From: Pseudomonadota bacterium
GTDB lineage: Bacteria; Pseudomonadota; Gammaproteobacteria; Burkholderiales; Burkholderiaceae_B
Direction of reading: 5' to 3'
Length of the DNA stretch: 64,000 nt
Assembly (NCBI GenBank): GCA_023427085.1
Contig: JAEZBO010000266.1
Span: 1-64,000, forward strand
The number at the start of each line of letters is the position of its first letter. Position 1 is the stretch's first letter. Both the position numbers and the translations under genes were made by a program. The notes under the pieces are model-generated. The model saw nothing but the letters and a program-made list of their open reading frames with translations, was not told where the DNA came from and did no database searches. Positions 1 through 8,503 of this stretch are shown here, in pieces.

Positions 1-3000
1 GGGTCGGGGATCCGGCGACCGGCGATCCGGCGGCCGGCGCGCCGTCGGCCGGCTGCGCCGCCTGGACATACGCCGCGCTGCCCGGCAGCGCCAGCAGGTA
101 GGTGGAGATCGCGCGCACGTCGCTCTCGGGCAGTTGCGCCAGCCCGTGGATCACCGGCGCCATCGGTCCGGCGGCCACGCCGTGGCGGGCCGAGTAACCG
201 GTGCGCAGGTACTGGAACAGCTCGTCGCCGGTCCACGGCAGCTTGCCGCTGGCGAGCTGGTCCAGCGCCGGCGCTTGCCAGCCTTCGGCTTCGCCGCCAG
301 CCAGGTAATTGCCCAGGCCGCGTTTCTCGGCGCCCAGCGCGTTGCGTGGCGAATGGCAGGCCGCGCAATGGCCGGCGCCTTCGACCAGATAGGCGCCACG
401 ATTCCACGCCAGGCTCTGCGCCGGGTCGGGCTGGTAGATGCTGTTGTCGTGGAACAGCAGGTTCCAGCCGGCCATCGCCGGCCGCAGATTGTAGGGAAAG
501 GCCAGCTCGGTCTGCGGCGGCTGGCTGCGCACCGGCGGCTGCACCATCAGGTAGGCATACAGCGCCTGCATGTCGGCGTCGGTCAGCTTGGCGAAGGCGG
601 TGTACGGAAAGGCCGGATACAGCTGGCGGCCGTCGCGGTGCACGCCTTCGCGCATCGCGCGCTCGAACGCGCCATACGACCAGCGGCCGATGCCGGTCTC
701 GTTGTCGGGGGTGATGTTGGTGGTGTAGATGGTGCCGAACGGCGTCTCCAGGCCCAGGCCGCCGGCATTGGGCTGGCCCTCGGGCGCGGTGTGGCAGACC
801 AGGCAGTCGCCGGCGGCGGCCACCAACCGGCCGCGTTCGATCGCGGCGGCCGAGTACAGCGACACGTCGGGGCCATCGGTCGGCGCAATGGCCGGTTTGG
901 CCGGCCACGCCATTGTCACCAGTCCGGCGACCGCGCTGGCGCCCGCCGCCAGCCACAGGCCGCCGCGGCCCAGCCACGAGCGTGCCGGCACGCGGCTGCG
1001 CGCCGGCAGCAGGGCCTGGCGCAGTGGCTCGCCATCGAAGGGCACCTGACGCAGCCGCACGCCGGTCGCGTCGTGGATCGCATTGGCGATGGCGGCCGCG
1101 GCCGGCAGGGTCAGCACGCCGTCGACGGCCAGCTGACCATCGGTGACCGGCCGCGCCAAGGTGGTGCGGGTGTCGGTGCCGGCTTGCACCAGCGCGTGCG
1201 TGGCCTCGGCCCGCACCAGATCGCGCGACGGTTGCGCCGCGCCGGCGTACGCCGCGTCGGCCTGCGCCGCGCCCCAATCGTCGAAACGCGCCGGGCCGCC
1301 GAGCAGCCGGCGCGCGCTGTCCAGCAGTTGCGGATGCTGTTCGTGGATGGCGGCACCACGCGCGTCGTGCAACTGCGCGCTGTCGTGGCCGACCACCAGC
1401 CGGGTGACGTCGATCTGTCCGGTCGCGGGCGCGACCTGCACTTCGACGACCCAGGCGCTCCAGCTTTCCTGGGTGCTGCCGTCGGGCTGGACCTGCCGCA
1501 CGTGCGCCGACGCAAAGCCCCGGCCGCGCAGCACGTCGGTGTCCTGCAGAGGCGTCGCGGAGCGGGCCAATGCGGCGGCGCCTGCGCCGCCGCTGGGCAA
1601 GGACAGCCAGCCCGATTGCTCGGCCAGCCTTTCGGTCAACGCGCGCGCCGGTCCGGCCGGCGCGGTCGCCAGCCGATGCGCCAGCGGATCGGCGCCGGCC
1701 CGCGCGGCCGCTTCGTCCAGCAGGCTTTCCTGGGCGAAGACCTGCGCGGCATCCAGCTCGGCGGCGCTGGCATGCAGCAAGGGCGCCGGCCGGCCCGCGA
1801 GCGTCGCGGCGACCGCGGCGCCCTGCACGGACGGCAAGGCGACCGGCGCGGCGTTCGCCGGCTGGCTCAGCAAGCGCGCCAGGCTGGGACGTACCGCCCA
1901 CGGCGCCGCGGCCGACAGGCGCGGCAGTGTGGACGTCGGCGAGGCAGATGCGGCGGCTGACTCGGATGCGGCGGATGCGGATGCGGCGGATGCGGCGGAT
2001 GTGGCGGATATGGCGGATGTGGCGGATGTGGCGGATGCGGATGCGGATGCGGACAGGCGCAAGGCCTGCGCCGCCACCGGCCGCTGCAAGGGCACGCGCA
2101 CCGGCCGCGCCACCGCGCGCGACAGCAAGGCGGCATCGGCGGCCGCATCCAGCACGTCCAGCGGATGCAGTTCGCCGGCCGGTCCGGCATCGATGCCAAT
2201 CAGTTCGATGCGCGCGGCGGGAAGATCCAGCAGCAGCGCCAGTTCGCGGCGCAGCAGGTCGTGCTGCGCCGCCGCGACCGGCGCCCAGACGCTGGCATGG
2301 CCGCCCACGCACCACGCGGTCGCGCCCTGCCCGTCGACCGGCGCGTGCGGCGGCAGTTGCCAGGTATAGCTGTGTGCCGACGCGGTCTCGTGCGCGCCGG
2401 CGGTCTCGTGCGCGCCGGCGTTGTCGTGCTTGGCGTCAGCGAACGTGGCGCCGTCGCGGGACGGCCCGCTGCCCGGCGCTGCATGGCCCGGTGAACCGTC
2501 ACGCAGCGACGCGTCGCCCGGCGAAGCGTCGCCCGGCGCATCATCGCCGCGCGACACCCCCTCGCGCAGGGAGCCGCCCGCCGCCGACCACCCCTGGCGC
2601 CAGCGCGGCGCCAGCAGATCGGCGGCCTGGCGCGCCAGGATCGACGACACCGCCACCACCGCGGCAAAATTTTCCAGCCGCACGACCTCGACCACGCCGG
2701 GCAAGGCCCGCGAGCCGCTCAGATCCAGGGCGTCCAGCCACGGTCCGCCGTAACGCTGGCCGTCCCAGGTCAGCCGGGCCGGGCGCACCGCGAGCCCGTG
2801 CAGCACACCGCCTGGCACCGCCGGCGGTTCGGCCGCGCGCGCGGAAGCATTGCTGGCGGGGGCATTGCTGGTGGAGGCATTGCTGGCGGGGGCGCTGCTA
2901 GCGGGGGCGCTGCCGGCGTGAGCGCCGTCGATCTGATTGCCGTCGACCTGATGGCTGCCAGCATGGTTGCCGCCGGCTTCGTTGCCATCGACCTGCTTGC

Positions 3001-3088
3001 CGCCGGCATGGTTGCTGCCAGCGACGGCCGCGCCGACCTCGCCAGCGCTGCCGCCCGACGCGTCGCCCCGCAGCTCGCCGCCGCTCAC
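1..3088 (-). CDS. nicB: Nicotinate dehydrogenase cytochrome c subunit with degenerate molybdopterin-like domain (NicB-type, 3' end outside window)
   Basis: At least 1029 codons are open on the minus strand; the C-terminus lies beyond base 1. The GTG start at 3086-3088 overlaps the nicA stop (GTGA). Residues about 85-690 resemble the xanthine-dehydrogenase large-subunit fold, but are broken by low-complexity stretches and lack the MGAGE active-site signature found in the plus-strand nicB gene at 8504. A hydrophobic membrane segment lies near residues 710-730. Two haem c motifs follow: CLVCH (C762-H766) and CAACH (C908-H912). NicB-type proteins normally carry three haems, so a third is expected outside the window. 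Known family role: passing electrons from nicotinate hydroxylation to the respiratory chain. I infer that here the gene mainly supplies the membrane-bound cytochrome tail while the plus-strand gene supplies the molybdenum site. Confidence 0.8.
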   Translation of the reverse strand, partial: MSGGELRGDASGGSAGEVGAAVAGSNHAGGKQVDGNEAGGNHAGSHQVDGNQIDGAHAGSAPASSAPASNASTSNAPASNASARAAEPPAVPGGVLHGLAVRPARLTWDGQRYGGPWLDALDLSGSRALPGVVEVVRLENFAAVVAVSSILARQAADLLAPRWRQGWSAAGGSLREGVSRGDDAPGDASPGDASLRDGSPGHAAPGSGPSRDGATFADAKHDNAGAHETAGAHETASAHSYTWQLPPHAPVDGQGATAWCVGGHASVWAPVAAAQHDLLRRELALLLDLPAARIELIGIDAGPAGELHPLDVLDAAADAALLSRAVARPVRVPLQRPVAAQALRLSASASASATSATSAISATSAASAASASAASESAAASASPTSTLPRLSAAAPWAVRPSLARLLSQPANAAPVALPSVQGAAVAATLAGRPAPLLHASAAELDAAQVFAQESLLDEAAARAGADPLAHRLATAPAGPARALTERLAEQSGWLSLPSGGAGAAALARSATPLQDTDVLRGRGFASAHVRQVQPDGSTQESWSAWVVEVQVAPATGQIDVTRLVVGHDSAQLHDARGAAIHEQHPQLLDSARRLLGGPARFDDWGAAQADAAYAGAAQPSRDLVRAEATHALVQAGTDTRTTLARPVTDGQLAVDGVLTLPAAAAIANAIHDATGVRLRQVPFDGEPLRQALLPARSRVPARSWLGRGGLWLAAGASAVAGLVTMAWPAKPAIAPTDGPDVSLYSAAAIERGRLVAAAGDCLVCHTAPEGQPNAGGLGLETPFGTIYTTNITPDNETGIGRWSYGAFERAMREGVHRDGRQLYPAFPYTAFAKLTDADMQALYAYLMVQPPVRSQPPQTELAFPYNLRPAMAGWNLLFHDNSIYQPDPAQSLAWNRGAYLVEGAGHCAACHSPRNALGAEKRGLGNYLAGGEAEGWQAPALDQLASGKLPWTGDELFQYLRTGYSARHGVAAGPMAPVIHGLAQLPESDVRAISTYLLALPGSAAYVQAAQPADGAPAAGSPVAGSPT
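1951..2055. repeat. In-frame GCGGAT-type simple repeat inside nicB
   Basis: The stretch is made of 6- and 9-base units (GCGGAT, GCGGATGTG). In the minus-strand nicB gene it encodes an Ala/Ser/Thr-rich linker around residues 345-380. Units are multiples of three, so copy-number change would lengthen the linker without shifting the frame. Confidence 0.8.
2840..3060. repeat. Imperfect in-frame repeats at the N-terminus of nicB
   Basis: Two families of short imperfect repeats are visible. One is a GCATTGCTGGCGGGG-like 15-base unit near 2845-2915. The other is a GTCGACCTGATGGCTGCC-like unit near 2926-3010. They encode Ala/Ser/Asn and Gly/His/Asp-Gly-Asn repeats at residues 10-83 of the minus-strand nicB product, ahead of any recognisable domain. 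Confidence 0.7.
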
Positions 3089-3633
3089 GCCGCCTCTCCG
3101 GGGCCGTTGGCTGACGCCGCGCCGGCGCGAGCGGCATGCAGCCCGCTCGCGCGGCGGGCCGCCTGCAATATCTCGATGTGGGTGCCGCAACGGCACAGGT
3201 TGTGGCGCAGCTCCTGGCGGATCTGCGCTTCGTCGGGATCGGGCCGGCGGCGCAGCAGCGCCTCGACCGTCATGATCATGCCGTTCAGGCAGTAGCCGCA
3301 CTGGGCCGCCTGGCAATCGATGAAGGCCTGCTGGGTCGGCCCGGGACAGGCCGGACCGCCCAGGCCTTCCAGCGTGGTCACCTCGCGGCCGGCCACGCCC
3401 CGCAACGGGATCACGCAAGACCGCGCCGCCACGCCGTCGACCAGCACGGTGCAGGCGCCACACTCACCCAGCCCGCAGCCGTACTTGGGGCCGTTCAGGG
3501 CCAGGTCGTTGCGCAGCACGAACAGCAAGGGCGTGGCCGGATCGGCCTGCACCACATGCCGCTGGCCGTTGACGGACAGCGCATGGCGGTCAGGCCTTGC
3601 GGCATCGGAGCTGTTCGGAGCGCTGCTGTGCAT
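3085..3633 (-). CDS. nicA: Nicotinate dehydrogenase small 2Fe-2S subunit NicA
   Basis: The 182-residue protein is the iron-sulfur subunit of the nicotinate hydroxylase, carrying electrons from the molybdenum site to the cytochrome tail. The N-terminal plant-ferredoxin-type cluster motif is visible (CGLGECGACTVLVDG). The C-terminal four-helix cluster motif follows (QCGYC and CRCGTH), as in the xanthine dehydrogenase/isoquinoline oxidoreductase small-subunit family. The ATG at 3633 has a purine-rich stretch (ACAGGTGA) upstream; a GTG at 3642 is an alternative. The stop overlaps the GTG start of the cytochrome-bearing nicB gene, so the two are probably translationally coupled. Confidence 0.93.
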   Translation of the reverse strand: MHSSAPNSSDAARPDRHALSVNGQRHVVQADPATPLLFVLRNDLALNGPKYGCGLGECGACTVLVDGVAARSCVIPLRGVAGREVTTLEGLGGPACPGPTQQAFIDCQAAQCGYCLNGMIMTVEALLRRRPDPDEAQIRQELRHNLCRCGTHIEILQAARRASGLHAARAGAASANGPGEAA

Positions 3634-3666
3634 TGGGGTCACCTGTCAGGTCGGGCCTCAACGCCT

Positions 3667-4920
<1,254 letters not shown>

Positions 4921-5061
4921 TTATTCCGATGCAATGTACCGACAATCAAAATCGCTGACAAGATAATCCCGCTCTGCTAAGTCTAAGTATTTTCCCTAGT
5001 TTTAGACGGATTCACGCACCATGAAAGAGCATTGCAGCACCGTCGTGATTTATATATATTG

Positions 5062-5073
5062 AGTGTCTACGCT
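5062..5073. promoter_or_regulatory. Candidate NicR operator on the nicE side
   Basis: AGTGTCTACGCT differs at two positions from the palindrome at 4907-4918. It sits 22 bases upstream of the nicE ATG, where a repressor would block the rightward promoter or transcript start. An AT-rich stretch (TTTATATATATT) just before it could be a -10 region. Confidence 0.55.
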
Positions 5074-5094
5074 ATATCTCATCGGGAGAAAACC

Positions 5095-5862
5095 ATGAGC
5101 AGGACCTACCGCATCGGCCAGATCGTGCCGAGCTCGAACACCACGATGGAAACCGAGGTGCCGGCGATGCTGCAGGCGCACTCGCAACTGCGCCCGGCCG
5201 ACCGCTTCACCTTCCACTCCAGCCGCATGCGCATGAAGACCGTCAAGAAGGACGAGCTGGCCGCGATGGACGCCGAAAGCGACCGTTGCGCGCTCGAGCT
5301 GTCGGACGCGCGCGTCGATGTGCTGGGTTACGCCTGCCTGGTCGCCATCATGGCGATGGGCCATGGTTATCACCGGGTATCGCAGCAGCGCCTGAGCGAG
5401 CGCACCGCCGAGAACGGCGCCAGCGCGCCGGTCATCACCAGCGCCGGCGCGCTGGTCGAGGCGCTCAAGGTCATGGGCGCGAAGAAGATCGCGCTGGTGG
5501 CGCCGTACATGGTGCCGCTGACCCAGCTGGTGATGGACTACATCGCCAACGAAGGCTTCGAGATCGTCGACTGGCGCGCGCTCGAGATCCCCGACAACCT
5601 GGACGTCGGCCGCCACGATCCGGCCCGGCTGCCGGGCATCGTGGCCGGCATGAACGTGCAGGACGCCGACGTCATCGTGCTGTCGGCCTGCGTGCAGATG
5701 CCCTCGCTGCCGGCCATCGCGCAGGTCGAGGCGCAGACCGGCAAGCCGGTGCTGACCGCCGCGGTCGCGACGACCTATGCGATCCTCAAGGAACTCGATC
5801 TCGATCCCGTGGTGCCCGGCGCCGGCGCGCTGCTGTCGGGCGCCTATCCCTACGCCAAATAA
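5095..5862 (+). CDS. nicE: Maleate cis-trans isomerase NicE
   Basis: The 255-residue Asp/Glu racemase-superfamily enzyme converts maleate to fumarate, the last step of nicotinate catabolism. The two catalytic cysteines expected of maleate isomerase are seen at C81 (GYACLVAIMAMG) and C199 (LSACVQMPS). The N-terminal SSNTTMETE segment is typical of the family. The ATG at 5095 is chosen because GGGAG precedes it by seven bases; an earlier in-frame ATG at 5032 has no such site and would place the operator-like dyad inside the gene. It is the first gene of the rightward nic operon; nicD follows after ten bases. Confidence 0.93.
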   Translation: MSRTYRIGQIVPSSNTTMETEVPAMLQAHSQLRPADRFTFHSSRMRMKTVKKDELAAMDAESDRCALELSDARVDVLGYACLVAIMAMGHGYHRVSQQRLSERTAENGASAPVITSAGALVEALKVMGAKKIALVAPYMVPLTQLVMDYIANEGFEIVDWRALEIPDNLDVGRHDPARLPGIVAGMNVQDADVIVLSACVQMPSLPAIAQVEAQTGKPVLTAAVATTYAILKELDLDPVVPGAGALLSGAYPYAK

Positions 5863-5872
5863 AGGGGCCGCC

Positions 5873-6700
5873 ATGTCATCGAACTATCTCTATGGCGGCC
5901 ACGTGCACGCCAACGGCATCCGCCAGCACTACCTGCGTCATGGCGGCAACGAGGGCGCCCGCGCCCAGCGTGATCCCATCGTGCTGATCCCGGGCATCAC
6001 CAGCCCGGCCGCCACCTGGGGCTTCGTCGCCGAGACGCTCGGCCGGCATTTCGACACCTATGTGCTGGACGTGCGCGGCCGCGGCCTGTCCTCGTCCGGC
6101 CCCGGGCTCGACTACGGCCTGGACGCGCAGGCCGCCGACGTGCTGGCGCTGACGCAGGCACTGGGCCTGTCGCGCTACACGCTGATCGGCCACTCGATGG
6201 GCGCGCGCATCGCGGTGCGCGCCGCGCGCAGCCAGCCGGCCGGGCTGGCGCGGGTCGCGGCCATCGATCCGCCGGTCTCCGGCCCCGGCCGGCGCGCCTA
6301 TCCGGCCAAGCTGCCGTGGTACGTCGATTCGATCCGCCAGGCCACGCAGGGCATGGACGCCGAACAGATGCGCGCCTTCTGCCCGACCTGGACCGACGCC
6401 CAGCTGCGCCTGCGCGCGCAATGGCTGCACACCTGCTACGAACCGGCCATCGTCCAGAGCTTCGAGGATTTCGGCCGCGACGACATCCACGCCGACCTGC
6501 CGAAGATCAAGGTGCCGCTGCTGCTGATGACGGCCGAGCGCGGCGACGTGGTCAACGACGACGACGTCGCCGAGTGGCAGGGCCTGGCGCCGCAGACGCA
6601 GCACGTGCGCGTGGCCGGCGCCGGCCACATGATTCCATGGGACAACGAAGCGGGCTTCTACGCCGCGTTCGGCGAGTTCCTCGGCCAGCGGCTCGACTGA
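5873..6700 (+). CDS. nicD: N-formylmaleamate deformylase NicD
   Basis: The 275-residue alpha/beta hydrolase removes the formyl group of N-formylmaleamate to give maleamate and formate. The nucleophile elbow GHSMGAR places Ser108. Asp132 (IDPPV) and His252 (GAGHMIPW) complete a triad spaced as in the Pseudomonas enzyme. The start at 5873 follows a GGGG stretch just after the nicE stop. Gene order nicE-nicD-nicX-nicF supports the specific assignment over a generic hydrolase. Confidence 0.92.
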   Translation: MSSNYLYGGHVHANGIRQHYLRHGGNEGARAQRDPIVLIPGITSPAATWGFVAETLGRHFDTYVLDVRGRGLSSSGPGLDYGLDAQAADVLALTQALGLSRYTLIGHSMGARIAVRAARSQPAGLARVAAIDPPVSGPGRRAYPAKLPWYVDSIRQATQGMDAEQMRAFCPTWTDAQLRLRAQWLHTCYEPAIVQSFEDFGRDDIHADLPKIKVPLLLMTAERGDVVNDDDVAEWQGLAPQTQHVRVAGAGHMIPWDNEAGFYAAFGEFLGQRLD

Positions 6701-6742
6701 GCGCGCCACTCCCTTTTTTCAGCCAGCCACCGGAGCCCCGCC

Positions 6743-7828
6743 ATGTCCGTGAGCGATATCGACCTGATCCATGCCTGGAAGCAGACCCTGACGCTGTCGC
6801 GCCTCGAGGCCGGCCAGACCGTCACCGTGCTGACCGGCGCCGACACCCATCCGCAGACATTGCGCTGCGCCATCGCCGCCGCCAGCGAGCTGGGCGCGCG
6901 CGTCAACCGGCTCGACCTGCCGCCGGTCAATGCCGAGAAATCGCTGTCGCGCGACTCGCTGGCGTATCTCGGCACCACGCCATTGACCGGCAACCCGGCC
7001 GCCATCGCCGCGCTCAAGGCCAGCGACCTGGTGATCGACCTGATGACGCTGCTGTTCTCGCCCGAGCAGCACGAGATCCTGGCCGGTGGCACCAAGATCC
7101 TGCTGGCGGTCGAGCCGCCCGAGGTACTGTGCCGGCTGGTGCCGATCGAGGCCGATCGCACCCGCGTGGTCGCCGCATCCAAGCTGATCGAGGCCGCCAA
7201 GACCATGCACGTCAAGTCGGCGGCCGGCACCGACCTGCGCTGCCCGCTGGGCGAATTCCCGGTGATCTGCGAATACGGCTTCGTCGACCAGCCCGGCCGC
7301 TGGGACCACTGGCCGAGCGGCTTCGTGCTGACCTTTCCCAACGAAGGCCAGAGCCAGGGCGTGGTGGTGCTGGACCGCGGCGACATCCTGCTGCCGCTCA
7401 AGGAATACGTCACCGAGCCGATCCGGCTCAGCATCACCGACGGCTACGTCAGGCAGATCGAAGGCGGCCTGCAGGCCGAAGTGCTGCGCGAATACATGGC
7501 CTCGTACGAAGACCCCGAGGCCTACGCGGTCTCGCACATCGGCTGGGGCCTGCAGCCGCGCGCGCACTGGTCGATGCTGGCCCACTACGACAAGGAATCG
7601 CACATCGGCATGGATGCGCGCGCCTTCGAAGGCAACTTCCTGTGGTCGATGGGACCGAACAACGAGGCCGGCGGCAAGCGGACCACCGCCTGCCATATCG
7701 ACATCCCGATGCGCCACTGCACCGTCGAGCTCGACGGCCGGCCCAGCGTGATCGACGGCGTGGTGCAGGACACGGAAGGCCTGGCGCGCGCGCAGCGCGC
7801 GAGCCAGCTCAAGGGAATCCTGCGATGA
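6743..7828 (+). CDS. nicX: 2,5-Dihydroxypyridine 5,6-dioxygenase NicX
   Basis: The 361-residue iron(II) ring-cleavage dioxygenase opens 2,5-dihydroxypyridine to N-formylmaleamate. The family is unrelated to classical extradiol enzymes. The expected ligands are seen at His265 (SHIGWG) and His318/Asp320 (ACHIDIP), the same numbering I recall for the Pseudomonas putida enzyme. The stop overlaps the nicF ATG (ATGA), indicating coupling. Confidence 0.95.
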   Translation: MSVSDIDLIHAWKQTLTLSRLEAGQTVTVLTGADTHPQTLRCAIAAASELGARVNRLDLPPVNAEKSLSRDSLAYLGTTPLTGNPAAIAALKASDLVIDLMTLLFSPEQHEILAGGTKILLAVEPPEVLCRLVPIEADRTRVVAASKLIEAAKTMHVKSAAGTDLRCPLGEFPVICEYGFVDQPGRWDHWPSGFVLTFPNEGQSQGVVVLDRGDILLPLKEYVTEPIRLSITDGYVRQIEGGLQAEVLREYMASYEDPEAYAVSHIGWGLQPRAHWSMLAHYDKESHIGMDARAFEGNFLWSMGPNNEAGGKRTTACHIDIPMRHCTVELDGRPSVIDGVVQDTEGLARAQRASQLKGILR

Positions 7829-8493
7829 GCACGGCCAGCCAGCAATCGATCCCGACCCAGGGCGTCAGCGGCGATGTGTCGGCTTACGCGCGCCAGGGCT
7901 TCGGCACGCCGCTGCCGCTGAAGGCGCCGTTCGGCCTGCTGATCATCGACTTCGTCAACGGCTTCGCCGACCCGGCGGTGTTCGGCGGCGGCAACATCCC
8001 GCAGGCCATCGCCCGGACCACCGAGCTGCTGGCGCATGCCCGCGCGCAAGGCTGGCCGGTCGCGCACAGCCGCATCGTGTTCTCGGACGACGATGCCGAT
8101 ACCAACATCTTCTGCCTGAAGGTGCCCGGCATGCTGACGCTCAAGGAGGACAGCCCGGCCAGCGCCATCGTGCCCGAACTGGCGCCGGTGCCGGGCGAAT
8201 ACGTGGTGCGCAAGAGCACCCCGTCGGCGTTCTACGGCACCATGCTGGCGCCATGGCTGACGCAACGCGGTGTGCAGACGCTGCTGGTGGCCGGCTGCGT
8301 GACCAGCGGCTGCGTGCGCGCCAGCGTCGTCGATGCGATGCAGGCCGGCTTCCGGCCGCTGGTGGTGGCCGATTGTGTCGGCGACCGCGCCATCGGCCCG
8401 CACGAGGCCAATCTGTTCGACATGGCGCAGAAGTACGCGGCGGTCATGCCGCTGGCCCAGGCGCTCGTCGACACCGCCGCGGCGCCGCGCTAA
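7825..8493 (+). CDS. nicF: Maleamate amidohydrolase NicF
   Basis: The 222-residue isochorismatase-like hydrolase deaminates maleamate to maleate, the substrate of NicE. The catalytic triad of the family is visible as Asp42 (IIDFVNGF), Lys130 (VRKSTPSAF) and Cys163 (GCVTSGCVRAS). The start is fixed by the four-base overlap with nicX; the molybdopterin-subunit gene begins ten bases after the stop. Confidence 0.93.
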   Translation: MSTASQQSIPTQGVSGDVSAYARQGFGTPLPLKAPFGLLIIDFVNGFADPAVFGGGNIPQAIARTTELLAHARAQGWPVAHSRIVFSDDDADTNIFCLKVPGMLTLKEDSPASAIVPELAPVPGEYVVRKSTPSAFYGTMLAPWLTQRGVQTLLVAGCVTSGCVRASVVDAMQAGFRPLVVADCVGDRAIGPHEANLFDMAQKYAAVMPLAQALVDTAAAPR

Positions 8494-8503
8494 GCTCGCC
8501 GCG

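Noticed and set aside
134..3009. Long open frames on the plus strand opposite nicB
   Set aside because: High-GC DNA leaves antisense frames open. Their translations are Arg/Ala/Pro-rich without domains, while the minus strand has haem motifs in one continuous frame.
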